Of a stretch of 58,138 nucleotides of DNA, positions 8,604 through 16,846 are shown piece by piece. The DNA comes from Orenia metallireducens (GTDB taxonomy: Bacteria; Bacillota; Halanaerobiia; Halobacteroidales; Halobacteroidaceae). The translations under genes were made by a program, and so were the position numbers. The notes under the pieces are model-generated. The model searched no databases and was not told the DNA's origin. It was given only the letters and a program-made list of their open reading frames with translations. The stretch covers positions 270,276-328,413 of the forward strand of contig NZ_LWDV01000006.1 of NCBI RefSeq assembly GCF_001693735.1. The letters are read 5' to 3'. How positions within the stretch are numbered: the first letter of the stretch is position 1; every line of letters starts with the position of its first letter.

Positions 8604-9056
8604 CTATTCTCCTAATAATTTATCCAATTCCATTCTAAAGGTCTCAATATCCTTAAATTGTCTATATACTGAAGCAAAGCGAACATATGCTACTTCATCT
8701 AATTTACTTAGATAGTTCATTACTAGCTCTCCTATAACAGTAGTCTCTATCTCATCTTCCATCTGATTTCTAATCTGTTGTTCTACAGAATTGACTATAC
8801 CTTCTAATTGATCTCTAGAAATAGGTCTCTTTTCGCAAGACTTTAATAAACCATTTAGGAGTTTGTTACGATCAAATCTCTCTCTACCCCCATTACGCTT
8901 AACTACCATAATTGGCAATTCATCTATTCTTTCATAAGTTGTAAAGCGCTTACCACACTCTAAACATTCTCTTCTTCGTCTAATTGTTGTACTCTCTTCT
9001 GTTGATCTTGAATCTACTACTTTGCTTTCAAGATATGTACAGTATGGACATCGCAT
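8604..9056 (-). CDS. nrdR: Transcriptional repressor NrdR
   Basis: Represses ribonucleotide reductase operons in response to ATP/dATP. The N-terminal zinc ribbon has Cys3, Cys6, Cys31 and Cys34 ([14 protein letters not shown]). The ATP-cone domain occupies about residues 49-139 and begins [16 protein letters not shown]. The length of 150 aa is standard. AAAGGGG precedes the ATG. In Clostridia nrdR often follows sigE-sigG-ylmC, and it does so here on the sigG side of the split cluster. No nrd genes are in the window. Confidence 0.97.
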   Translation of the reverse strand: MRCPYCTYLESKVVDSRSTEESTTIRRRRECLECGKRFTTYERIDELPIMVVKRNGGRERFDRNKLLNGLLKSCEKRPISRDQLEGIVNSVEQQIRNQMEDEIETTVIGELVMNYLSKLDEVAYVRFASVYRQFKDIETFRMELDKLLGE

Positions 9057-9215
9057 GGTCGTTCCCCTTTCTTAAACTTAATGACTTCTAAACACAATAT
9101 CTTGTATACATTCAAATAATACCATACTGCATATTATATGTCCAATTTTTATATAATAAATTTTGAATTTATGATAAATTTCTATTAAAATCTTAGATAA
9201 ATTTAGTTACTTTCT

Positions 9216-9244
9216 AATCCCCTTGATTGTTAATCAAGGGGATT
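9216..9244. repeat. Perfect inverted repeat (hairpin) behind the 47-aa ORF
   Basis: AATCCCCTTGATT and its exact complement AATCAAGGGGATT separated by GTT. It resembles a terminator stem but has no clear T-tract on either side. Confidence 0.5.
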
Positions 9245-9249
9245 TAGAG

Positions 9250-9393
9250 TTATTTTTCATTCTTTAATACCATCAATTTTATTCTCTTTCCTTGATTATC
9301 TTCATTAATAGCTATTTCCATATTCTCTAATTTATCTAGCTCATCCTCATTTAATTCTGCTAATCTACCAGCAAATTTATCCTTCAAAGACAT
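9250..9393 (-). CDS. Small hypothetical protein (47 aa)
   Basis: ATG at 9393 lies 8 bases behind AAAGGAGG, one of the best ribosome sites in the window. The product (starting MSLKDKFAGRLAELNEDELD) is highly charged and looks like one or two amphipathic helices; it has no signal or membrane segment. It lies between ymxH and nrdR in the sporulation-linked gene string, so it may be a small sporulation or regulatory protein, but function is unknown. An inverted repeat follows the stop. Confidence 0.7.
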   Translation of the reverse strand: MSLKDKFAGRLAELNEDELDKLENMEIAINEDNQGKRIKLMVLKNEK

Positions 9394-9480
9394 ACCTAAT
9401 AACCTCCTTTGTTAAATTTTAAATTATAATTCATTTTATAATTATTTTTCCTAACCTTTAACCTTTATATTCTAAGTTTA

Positions 9481-9512
9481 TAAATAATAAAAACCTCCAG
9501 AAACTCTGAAGG
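9481..9512 (-). terminator. Terminator of the ymxH/ylmC gene
   Basis: Minus-strand stem CCTTCAGA / TCTGGAGG with loop GTT, followed by TTTTTATTATTT. Confidence 0.75.
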
Positions 9513-9597
9513 CTTTATTGGATCTAGATAAATAATAGCTTATCTAAGTAACCCGACCTTGCTCCTAAACTTTATCTATATTTATTCTACACATAAA

Positions 9598-9867
9598 TTA
9601 CTCTTCATTCATCATATGATTATTTATCTTACTTACATCAACTAATATTACATCATGACCGATTCTACTTATTTCATCCCAGGCTATGTATATATCCTCC
9701 TTTGCTCCAAAAATTTTAAAACCTTTCTCTTCCTTAGGGACAGATATTCCTTTGATTCTCCCTTCGACCAAATCAATATCTATATCTGTTATAACCCCCA
9801 ATCTTCTTCCGTTGTTAACATCAATGACCTCTTTATTTTTTAATTCTGAAGTTTTAATTATAACCAT
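9598..9867 (-). CDS. ymxH: YlmC/YmxH-family PRC-barrel sporulation protein
   Basis: A small one-domain PRC-barrel protein. The family is widespread in spore formers and usually adjoins sigG or nrdR, as here; its molecular role is not settled. The barrel shows in TSELKNKEVIDVNNGRRLG near the N-terminus and IYIAWDEISRIGHDVILVDV near the C-terminus. The start needs care: ATG lies only two bases behind GAAAGG, whereas family members typically begin a few residues before SEL, at what would be an ATA codon at ideal spacing. I keep the ATG. It is the third gene after sigG and spoIIR, with its own terminator. Confidence 0.85.
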   Translation of the reverse strand: MVIIKTSELKNKEVIDVNNGRRLGVITDIDIDLVEGRIKGISVPKEEKGFKIFGAKEDIYIAWDEISRIGHDVILVDVSKINNHMMNEE

Positions 9868-9996
9868 CCCCTTTCAAATTAATAAATAGCTCTCAGCTCA
9901 AATCTCTTTATAAATATTATATGTATAAAACATAAGTTTGTTACTATATCTCAAATAATAATAAGATTCTATACCTTATTATTAACTATATATCAT

Positions 9997-10025
9997 AAAA
10001 TAGGTAGCGAGATTATCGCTACCTA
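9997..10025 (-). terminator. Terminator of spoIIR
   Basis: Stem TAGGTAGCGA / TCGCTACCTA; on the minus strand it is followed by TTTTATGATA. Confidence 0.65.
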
Positions 10026-10047
10026 ACTATAAGAAATTTTCTAAAAT

Positions 10048-10755
10048 TTATTTTTTACCTTCCTCAGTAGAAAAGAATATTTTATTCAAGCCTGGAAAAG
10101 GTGTCTCTAAAATATGAAATAATTTTAATTTAGATTTTACAAATGTAGGATTCTCTTCTAGAAACTCAACAAATTTAAATTTAAACTCCACATCCATATC
10201 TTCCGTAGCTATATACTCCTCATTAGCAGCTAATTCTTTTAAATCATCTTCAGATAATTTATCCATAGAATCTACAAAACATAGAGGTGGGAATAAAACA
10301 CACCACCAATTTTCTCCAGCGCCTTTTCCTAAAGATATCTTTAAAGCTTCATATTCGCCTGCTGCTAAAGTTTTATCCCCATAACTTCTAGTTGGAAATT
10401 GAAATTTACCTAATTCTAAATGTACTTTATAATCTTTATTATATTCTGCTAACTTATCTTCAACTATATCTTTTATATAGGATAAATTTTCTTCAACAAC
10501 AGCCTTAGCCTGAAAAGGATTGTTCAAAGAAGCAAAGAGTTTAGAAGTTCTTTTAATAATTTCATCTCTAATGTCTCTTTTTATTCTCTGATCTTCTAGA
10601 GTATTACTATTAGCAACAATATGTAATCTTAATAAATCATCAGTTCCATATGTAAAGGCACCTTTATCTTCCAATACTATACTGCTCTTTACTTGTAGGA
10701 TAAATAAAGAAATTATTACTATGACTATTAAGACTACAAACCTAACCCGTTTCAT
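10048..10755 (-). CDS. spoIIR: Stage II sporulation protein R
   Basis: The forespore-made signal protein that crosses to the intermembrane space and triggers SpoIIGA to cleave pro-sigma-E. An N-terminal hydrophobic segment (VRFVVLIVIVIISLFILQV) exports it. The body matches the family: LRLHIVANSNTLEDQRIK (~45-60), and GENWWCVLFPPLCF with its tryptophans and cysteines (~165-180). A TTG at 10770 overlaps the ribosome site GAGGAGG; ATG at 10755 is correctly spaced (6 bases) and leaves an 11-base gap after sigG. Co-transcription with sigG would place it under forespore control, fitting its role. Its substrate partners sigE and spoIIGA are in this window at 22-23.7 kb. Confidence 0.93.
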   Translation of the reverse strand: MKRVRFVVLIVIVIISLFILQVKSSIVLEDKGAFTYGTDDLLRLHIVANSNTLEDQRIKRDIRDEIIKRTSKLFASLNNPFQAKAVVEENLSYIKDIVEDKLAEYNKDYKVHLELGKFQFPTRSYGDKTLAAGEYEALKISLGKGAGENWWCVLFPPLCFVDSMDKLSEDDLKELAANEEYIATEDMDVEFKFKFVEFLEENPTFVKSKLKLFHILETPFPGLNKIFFSTEEGKK

Positions 10756-10766
10756 ACTAATCCTCC

Positions 10767-11546
10767 TCAATCTTCCTTAACATACTTCTTTAAATTATCT
10801 AAAGCTGCTTTTTCTAATCTGGATACTTGAGCTTGAGAAATTCCTATATTTCCCGCTACTTCCATCTGGGTCTTTCCTTCATAGAACCTTAATACTAAAA
10901 TTAGCTTTTCTCTATCATCTAATTTTCTTAATGCTTCACGAACAGCAATAGCTTCTAACCAATTATCATCTTCCTTCTTATTATCACTGATTTGATCCAT
11001 TACATAAATTGGGTCTCCACCATCATGGTAGATTGGTTCAAAAAGCGAAATAGGATCTTGAATTGCATCCAAAGCATAAACTATATCTTCTCTTGAAATA
11101 CCCAATTCCTCAGCAATTTCACTTAAATTAGGTTCCTTTGATTTTTTATTCTCTATGCTCTCTTTCATTTGTAATGCTTTATATGCAGTATCTCTTAAAG
11201 AGCGACTAACTCGAATCGGATTATTATCACGAAGATGGCGCTTAATTTCTCCTATAATCATTGGAACTGCATAGGTAGAGAATCTGACATTCTTACTTAA
11301 ATCAAAGTTATCAATTGCTTTCATCAACCCAATACAGCCAACTTGAAAGAGATCGTCAATTGGTTCTCCTCGATTATTGAATCTCTGTAATACACTCAAG
11401 ACTAAGCGTAAATTACCACCAACGATTGTATTTCTAGCAAATTTGTCCCCCTCTTGCATCTTTTTAAATAGTTTTCTCATCTCTTTATTAGTTAAAACCG
11501 GTAGTTCCGAGGTATTAACTCCACAAATCTCAACTTTTTTTCCCAT
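10767..11546 (-). CDS. sigG: RNA polymerase sporulation sigma factor SigG
   Basis: The late forespore sigma factor. The N-terminus KVEICGVNTSELPVL is characteristic of SigG (in Bacillus it binds anti-sigma factors such as CsfB/Gin and SpoIIAB). Regions 2 (NLRLVLSVLQRFNNRGEP, DDLFQVGCIGLMKAIDNFD), 3 and 4 (EGKTQMEVAGNIGISQAQVSRLEKAA) are intact. Length 259 aa is normal. GTGGAGGGG precedes the ATG. In many Clostridia sigG follows sigE directly; here ~10 kb of B12-uptake and other genes lie between them. Confidence 0.97.
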   Translation of the reverse strand: MGKKVEICGVNTSELPVLTNKEMRKLFKKMQEGDKFARNTIVGGNLRLVLSVLQRFNNRGEPIDDLFQVGCIGLMKAIDNFDLSKNVRFSTYAVPMIIGEIKRHLRDNNPIRVSRSLRDTAYKALQMKESIENKKSKEPNLSEIAEELGISREDIVYALDAIQDPISLFEPIYHDGGDPIYVMDQISDNKKEDDNWLEAIAVREALRKLDDREKLILVLRFYEGKTQMEVAGNIGISQAQVSRLEKAALDNLKKYVKED

Positions 11547-11886
11547 CTACTCCCCTCCACTTATTGCCAAGTTGAAGTTTCCATTAACATTATTCCTTGT
11601 AAATAGGATATCTATACATTTATTTTTTATTCTCTTTCTCTATTAAAGCTCTTTTGGAAATGATTTCACTGCCAACCTACTTAGACTTAACTCTAATTGA
11701 ATCATATTAACTAACAATGTAGAGAAGACTTTAATAATATCTAAAATATATTGTTCATTTATCATTATCTTTATACATACTTTAGAATCTAATTATATTT
11801 ATAAGATACAATTCAAAAATAAATTAACACATAGCTTTACAATGACATATATTATAATAAAGTAATTAATTAGAAAGGAGGTCACT
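11547..11886. other. Divergent intergenic region between sigG and the LysM gene
   Basis: No gene seen. It should carry the promoters of both flanking transcripts; only the LysM-side candidate is specific enough to list. Confidence 0.5.
11829..11860 (+). promoter_or_regulatory. Candidate mother-cell (SigE/SigK-like) promoter of the LysM gene
   Basis: CATATATTA (11846-11854) fits the SigK/SigE -10 pattern CATAnnnTA, with AC 15 bases upstream. An overlapping TATAAT (11852-11857) could instead serve sigma-A, but no -35 box matches well. Tentative. Confidence 0.35.
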
Positions 11887-12414
11887 ATGCCTAATAGTTT
11901 AGAACTAGTAGAAAGACTATTAAAGAATGAAACAGCTAATCGTACTTTATACAATCAATTAATAGACTCCTTAGATGATCCTCGTTATATTAGAGTAGCA
12001 GAGAACCTAGAAACGTTACAAACTAGACAGATTAGTATGTTAAATAGGTTGCTTAGTGTACTAGAGGAGGAGGCACCACCACCACCTCGAGACCGTTATT
12101 ATGCAGAACATATACTACAACCTGGAGAGACATTAAGAGTTTTAGCAATCAAATATAATACCACTGTATCTAGGATTAGAGCACTTAACCCAGGATTAGG
12201 TGATAACCCTCAAGCAGGTCAAGTAATCACCTTGCCAATTGAAATTCCAAAACCACCACCTAGACATATCGAATATTATGTGCGTCCTGGAGACAGCTTA
12301 TACACAATCTCCCAAAGATATAATACTGATATAGATACACTTGTTAGATTGAACAATATCGCTGACCCTGAGGTAATATTCCCAGGTAGAATTTTAATTA
12401 TTCCTAGAACATAA
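11887..12414 (+). CDS. Protein with two LysM domains, probably spore- or wall-associated
   Basis: The first ~60 residues form charged helices. A proline-rich linker (EEEAPPPPRD) follows, then LysM 1 (about residues 74-120, HILQPGETLRVLAIKYNTTV) and LysM 2 (about 128-174, YYVRPGDSLYTISQRYNTDI). LysM binds N-acetylglucosamine polymers such as peptidoglycan. There is no signal peptide, which is unusual for a wall protein but normal for spore coat or cortex-associated LysM proteins made in the mother cell. The candidate SigK-like promoter fits this. AAAGGAGG ribosome site; strong terminator behind. The N-terminal helical part is unassigned. Confidence 0.8.
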   Translation: MPNSLELVERLLKNETANRTLYNQLIDSLDDPRYIRVAENLETLQTRQISMLNRLLSVLEEEAPPPPRDRYYAEHILQPGETLRVLAIKYNTTVSRIRALNPGLGDNPQAGQVITLPIEIPKPPPRHIEYYVRPGDSLYTISQRYNTDIDTLVRLNNIADPEVIFPGRILIIPRT

Positions 12415-12457
12415 ATACAACAAAAATTTAATTTTAGCCATAATTACACTAATCAAA

Positions 12458-12498
12458 AGAAAAGGCTTAGGACCATCTGGTCCTAAGCCTTTTCTTTT
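12458..12498 (+). terminator. Terminator of the LysM gene
   Basis: Long stem AAAAGGCTTAGGACCA / TGGTCCTAAGCCTTTT followed by CTTTT. Confidence 0.9.
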
Positions 12499-12674
12499 AA
12501 AAATATTAGTTATTTGCTTATATAACTATATTATTCTTCATCTAATTATGTATTAATATAAAATTTTTAGCAGGATTTTGTCCAATTATAGAAGAATAAA
12601 TTAATTAGATTAAAAATTAACTATTATAGCTGATAATCTTTATATATTACTCCAAAGTAAAGGTGGTGAATAAT

Positions 12675-13079
12675 ATGGCAACTTTCAGAAAAAGGCTTGA
12701 AGATGAGAGAAAGAAGAGAGGATTGACCCAGAGGGGACTAGCCTTAGAATTAAAGATACCAGTATCTGAAGTAGTATTTTATGAATTAGGTGATAAAAAA
12801 CCCGATATAGATACTCTAAATAAGTTAGCTGATTTATTTAGTGTATCTGTCGATTATCTATTATGTAGAACTAATCAACGCCAAGATGCCAACCTTCATG
12901 TCAAAGAGGTCTTATCAAAGGATCCAGTATTACATGAATTTTGGGAGGAAATTTCTCGTAGAGAGGATTTACAATTATTATTTAAACAGACAGAGAACTT
13001 AAATGAGAAATCAATATATAGAGTAATAGAGATAATTAAAACTATTGAAGATGAGGAGAGAATAGCATATGGGGGCTAA
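12675..13079 (+). CDS. XRE-family helix-turn-helix regulator
   Basis: The N-terminal HTH_3 domain (about residues 5-60) runs RKRLEDERKKRGLTQRGLAL to DTLNKLADLFSVSVDYLL, so it should bind DNA as a dimer. The C-terminal half is helical and charged (LQLLFKQTENLNEKS) and may bind its partner. A GTG start at 12663 overlaps the ribosome site AAAGGTGG; ATG at 12675 is 8 bases behind it and is chosen. It overlaps the ImmA/IrrE-like gene by 11 bases, the arrangement of XRE-ImmA pairs in which the protease cleaves the repressor on stress. Confidence 0.88.
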   Translation: MATFRKRLEDERKKRGLTQRGLALELKIPVSEVVFYELGDKKPDIDTLNKLADLFSVSVDYLLCRTNQRQDANLHVKEVLSKDPVLHEFWEEISRREDLQLLFKQTENLNEKSIYRVIEIIKTIEDEERIAYGG

Positions 13080-13413
13080 GAATATTAACTCCTTTCTCAA
13101 AAACTTACAGAATAATTCACAAAAATTTTATGAATTAGCTCATCATTATGATATCTATCCAAGGATAACCAACCTTACTCCACAACTATGGGGTTTTGTG
13201 TATAAATCAAGCCACGGTAATTATTACATAATTATCAATAAGAATTTAAGCTTTGAATTACAGCAAAAGATATTTATTCATGAGATAAAACATATCCGTG
13301 ATGATATGCCTAAACACCCTTATTTTATTGGTCTAAATATGCAACACCTAGACTTTGAAAAAAAAGCTGATACATTTTCTAAAAATATGATAAATATTTT
13401 TGATAATAAATAA
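13069..13413 (+). CDS. ImmA/IrrE-type metallopeptidase
   Basis: A small zinc peptidase with the motif HEIKHI at residues 71-76 (two His ligands and catalytic Glu); a further ligand is probably in the acidic FEKKADTF near residue 98. In known pairs (ImmR-ImmA, DdrO-IrrE) the peptidase inactivates the XRE repressor encoded beside it. The overlap with the upstream XRE gene points to the same pairing. At 114 aa it is minimal for the family, with no extra domains. No integrase or phage genes are nearby, so it is either chromosomal or an element remnant. A perfect terminator palindrome follows. Confidence 0.82.
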   Translation: MGAKNINSFLKNLQNNSQKFYELAHHYDIYPRITNLTPQLWGFVYKSSHGNYYIIINKNLSFELQQKIFIHEIKHIRDDMPKHPYFIGLNMQHLDFEKKADTFSKNMINIFDNK

Positions 13414-13420
13414 GTTAAAT

Positions 13421-13460
13421 AATAAAGAGCCTACAAAAATATTTTTGTAGGCTCTTTATT
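13421..13460. terminator. Bidirectional terminator, perfect 40-bp palindrome
   Basis: AATAAAGAGCCTACAAAAAT followed at once by its exact reverse complement. It lies between the convergent ImmA-like gene and tonB and can act for both. Confidence 0.9.
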
Positions 13461-13537
13461 ATTGGTATTTAATTTTAGATGAAATTTAGTGGGTATATTG
13501 TATCAGTTCTTATAATAAAACAAGATATACAAAGCAG

Positions 13538-14587
13538 TTAATCTAGTCGGAAACTAATTGGTATCATTACCCAAGAGTAAATCCCCATATTATCCTTCTT
13601 AGTAGGATTAAACTCCCATTTCTTTACCACTTCTTTAGCAGCAACATCAAACTCTGTATACCCCGAGGATTTAGCCAGTTGAACCTCTTCTACTCTCCCT
13701 TTATCATCTATTAATATCTTTAATAAGACCCTACCTTCAATTCCTCTTCTTCTTAGCTTCTTTGGATAACTAGGTCGATTATATTTACTAATTGTTGGAG
13801 CACTAACTCCATTATCAGCTTTCTTATCAGTTAAGTCTATAATAATTTTCTCAGCTTTATTTGTCACTTTGCTATCAATAACTTCTTCAATATCTTCTTG
13901 CATAGTAGAGTTATTTACTTCTCTTTTCTTATTAATCAATCTCTCTTTTTCAATTCCTTCTTGATCTTTCTTAGCTTCTCTATCTTCTATCAGTTCTTTC
14001 TCCTCTTCTATCTCTACTTTCTTTTTAGTTTTATCTATATCATTTTCCACTTTTGCAACCTCTTCCACTCTACTTTCCTCTAAGACCTTTTTAGTTACCT
14101 TATTCTTTACTTCTAGTTTTTCAGTATGATTTATCTTATCCTCTCTCTTTAATACTTGAGTATTATCCACTAAACTCTTCTTAGACTTAGTTTTTAATAC
14201 AGCTTCCTTTAACATCTCTTTCTTTTTAATATTCAACTTAGGTTCTTCTTTCTTAGAAGTACTGATGTCTTCTTTTGGATAAACCTCTTGACTGACTTTC
14301 TTACCAAACTCTTTTACTTCAACCTTCTTCCTGATTACCTCTTCATTTGATTGAGATCTCTCTACTTTATTAACTTCACTAATTGAGTTTGACTGATTAA
14401 CTTCTGAATAAATAGCAACCTCAATTATCGGTGATTCTTTATTTAACTTCTTACCTTCTACATAAGCTAACTCTCCTAAGTATAGCTTATTAACTAAATA
14501 CCCAAGTAATAAATGAACTATTAAAGATAATACAAATGCTACCTTTAAAAGGCTACTACCTTTGTTTAGCTTACTTAATAGCTTCAC
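13538..14587 (-). CDS. tonB: Energy transducer TonB
   Basis: Couples the proton-motive force of ExbB-ExbD to outer-membrane receptors. One N-terminal membrane anchor (VAFVLSLIVHLLLGYLV, residues ~16-35) is followed by a ~200-residue span dense in Lys and Glu, in place of the usual Pro-rich rod. The C-terminal TonB domain (last ~85 residues) includes RRRGIEGRVLLKILIDDKG and the closing YSWVMIPISFRL. GTG start, 6 bases behind GGAGG. It lies 56 bases behind btuB, so the B12 riboswitch controls it too. exbB and exbD are not in the window. The long charged rod may suit the periplasm width of this diderm. Confidence 0.92.
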   Translation of the reverse strand: MKLLSKLNKGSSLLKVAFVLSLIVHLLLGYLVNKLYLGELAYVEGKKLNKESPIIEVAIYSEVNQSNSISEVNKVERSQSNEEVIRKKVEVKEFGKKVSQEVYPKEDISTSKKEEPKLNIKKKEMLKEAVLKTKSKKSLVDNTQVLKREDKINHTEKLEVKNKVTKKVLEESRVEEVAKVENDIDKTKKKVEIEEEKELIEDREAKKDQEGIEKERLINKKREVNNSTMQEDIEEVIDSKVTNKAEKIIIDLTDKKADNGVSAPTISKYNRPSYPKKLRRRGIEGRVLLKILIDDKGRVEEVQLAKSSGYTEFDVAAKEVVKKWEFNPTKKDNMGIYSWVMIPISFRLD

Positions 14588-14643
14588 AATAAACCTCCAA
14601 ATCTAAATTAAAGGTAGGTGATATCACCTACCTTTAGCAATCT

Positions 14644-16464
14644 TTAAAACTTAGTACTTACTTTTAAGATATAGTTACGTTCTGGCATTGGGTAACCATT
14701 ATTAATCTGATATTCCTTATCAAATAGGTTATTAAGCTCTAATGATAATTCTATATCTTTTTTAATTTTTTTATTTAACTTTGCATCTACTATAAAATAA
14801 CTTGGTAAATCATCAGAACGACCAGCTACTAATTTACCATTTAAAGAACCACTAATCTCTTCTGTATTATAATTCAATCCTAAATTCAAGTTATGATAAT
14901 CCCTATAGGTTAATCTTTCATCTGTTTCCTTATCTCTTGCATCTAAATAAGTATAATTTAAATCAGTGGATGTTTTCTTAGTTAAGTATTTAACTAAAAT
15001 TACTTCTACTCCTGATATTTCAGCTGAATCAATATTCACTGCAGTACTATAACCCTTATCTCCATCAAAATAATTACCATTTATCATATCTTCTACATCT
15101 CTTTTGAATAAATTTAGTTCTACTTTAGCACTTGTATCTAAATATTTCATTCCTACTTCATAATTTTTACTGGTTTCTGGATTTAAATCTGGATTTCCAT
15201 ACCATGCCCATAAACTATCTGGATAACTTCCATATAATTCATCGAAAGTAGGAGCACGATACGCTTTTCCTACTGAAGCATGTAAATTTAATTTAGAATT
15301 AATAGTATATACTGTCCCTAACCGAGGACTAAATTCAGCATCATATTCCTCATGATTATCATAACGACCACTAACTATTATCTTTAATGGTTGAATTAAT
15401 TTCCACTCATCTTGAATAAATAAAGCCTTATTTAAAGAATCTTGTTCTCCAGCCTTAATATCAGTACTTTCAACATTTTCTCTTACTAGTTCTCCACCAT
15501 AACTTATCTTATGAAAATTATAGTATATAGCTTGATTAAAATCTATACCTATTTTATCAACTTCATGTTCTGAATGAGTAGACCATTTTGAATCATCATA
15601 AATTCTTTCATGGTCAGTATAGTAGAAGGCTACTTTACTATCCTTATTTTCTGTCTTTCTATCCCATTGTAGATTAAAATTCATATCCTCATCATCTTGA
15701 TATGCAGTAAAACTTGGGTAAGTTTTAGATCCTGGTACTCCTTTATCTGAATCAATATATTGTAAAAATAGTAATAAATCTGAATACTCATTTAAATTAT
15801 AATTAAATTTAGTAAAGATACTCTCTTGATCTAATGTACTATTTTCACGGTGACCATCTGATGTTTTCTTGGAGACAGATATATTATAATTTAACCTCCC
15901 AGACTGCCCTCGATGAATTAAGTCATATGTTTGTGTATCAAAAGAACCATAACCTAATTTAGTGATAGTTTCAGGCTCCTGACTACCACTTTTAGTTATA
16001 ATATTAACTACTCCTCCTACAGCATTAGCTCCATATAAAGCAGAAGCGCCCCCTCTTACAACCTCAATCCTTTCTATCTGCTCAATAGATAACTGACCTA
16101 AATCAAAATTTCCACTTTGATGATTATTTATCTCTATTCCATCAATTAAAATTAACACTTGCTTACTACTTGAACCACGAATACTAATTGTTTTTGAACC
16201 TGCAATAGTACCATTATCTTTAATATTTACCCCTGCTACATCTCTTAATAAATCAGCTACATTTTCGCCATTCTTCTGCTCAATCTCATCTTCATCAATC
16301 ACTTCTACACTTACTGGAGCCTCTGAAAGATTCTCCTCATATTTAGAAGCAGTTACTACAATCTCATCTAATGTAAAACTTATCTCAGTCTCTTCTGCCA
16401 TAACATTAAATCCTAACAAATTAAATACTAATAAGAAAACTATACTTAATAAAAACTTCTTCAT
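14644..16464 (-). CDS. btuB: TonB-dependent outer-membrane receptor, BtuB type (vitamin B12)
   Basis: A signal peptide (residues 1-23, ending VMAEE) leads to a Ton box LDEIVVTASK (~33-42), close to that of Escherichia BtuB. The plug domain (about 45-165) contains ISIRGSSSKQVLILIDGIE and VVRGGASALYGANAVGG. A 22-strand-type beta barrel follows and ends with phenylalanine (KVSTKF), the usual outer-membrane assembly signal. Specificity for cobalamin is inferred from the cobalamin riboswitch upstream and the btuFCD genes. This gene is direct evidence for an outer membrane in the organism. ATG behind GTGGAGG. Confidence 0.93.
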   Translation of the reverse strand: MKKFLLSIVFLLVFNLLGFNVMAEETEISFTLDEIVVTASKYEENLSEAPVSVEVIDEDEIEQKNGENVADLLRDVAGVNIKDNGTIAGSKTISIRGSSSKQVLILIDGIEINNHQSGNFDLGQLSIEQIERIEVVRGGASALYGANAVGGVVNIITKSGSQEPETITKLGYGSFDTQTYDLIHRGQSGRLNYNISVSKKTSDGHRENSTLDQESIFTKFNYNLNEYSDLLLFLQYIDSDKGVPGSKTYPSFTAYQDDEDMNFNLQWDRKTENKDSKVAFYYTDHERIYDDSKWSTHSEHEVDKIGIDFNQAIYYNFHKISYGGELVRENVESTDIKAGEQDSLNKALFIQDEWKLIQPLKIIVSGRYDNHEEYDAEFSPRLGTVYTINSKLNLHASVGKAYRAPTFDELYGSYPDSLWAWYGNPDLNPETSKNYEVGMKYLDTSAKVELNLFKRDVEDMINGNYFDGDKGYSTAVNIDSAEISGVEVILVKYLTKKTSTDLNYTYLDARDKETDERLTYRDYHNLNLGLNYNTEEISGSLNGKLVAGRSDDLPSYFIVDAKLNKKIKKDIELSLELNNLFDKEYQINNGYPMPERNYILKVSTKF

Positions 16465-16571
16465 TATTCCTTACCTCCACTTTTAGTTAATTGATACTAC
16501 AATTAATTAATCTGTTTTGAGCCATGAAATACTCAGCATCACCTATCTCCCTAAGACAATAATCTCTCCTC

Positions 16572-16610
16572 AAAAATAAAAAATCCACAATCATGGAAAA
16601 GATTGTAGAT
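16572..16610 (-). terminator. Attenuator of the btuB cobalamin riboswitch
   Basis: Stem TCTACAATC / GATTGTGGA followed by TTTTTTATTTTTG, between the riboswitch and btuB. It is presumably formed when B12 is bound, stopping transcription. Confidence 0.8.
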
Positions 16611-16695
16611 AATTCAGATATATTCAAGATAAGCCCAATAAATATTAATCAAATCATCTACCAATCTTATTCCCGAAAATCAGTAAACTGATAAA

Positions 16696-16824
16696 TTAGG
16701 CAGGTCTCCTGACTTACAGCATAAATTTATCCACTAAGTCGCTGCGCTGCTTACAGTGGCGGGTCCGCTCAGGATTCTCACCTGATTCCCTATTCTCCCT
16801 TAGCGATGACTAAGAGCACCTAAT
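16696..16824 (-). promoter_or_regulatory. Cobalamin riboswitch upstream of btuB-tonB
   Basis: On the minus strand the B12 box GCCACTG (complement of 16754-16760) lies in the usual setting (GAATCAGGTGAGAATCCTG, GACCCGCCACTGTAAGC). The closing P1 arms are TAGGTGCTC on the 5' side and AGACCTGCCTA on the 3' side. At ~129 nt it is compact compared with the one before btuF. It also lies about 20 bases behind the MscS-like gene. Confidence 0.95.
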
Positions 16825-16846
16825 TTAATCTTATTAAATTTTTAGT

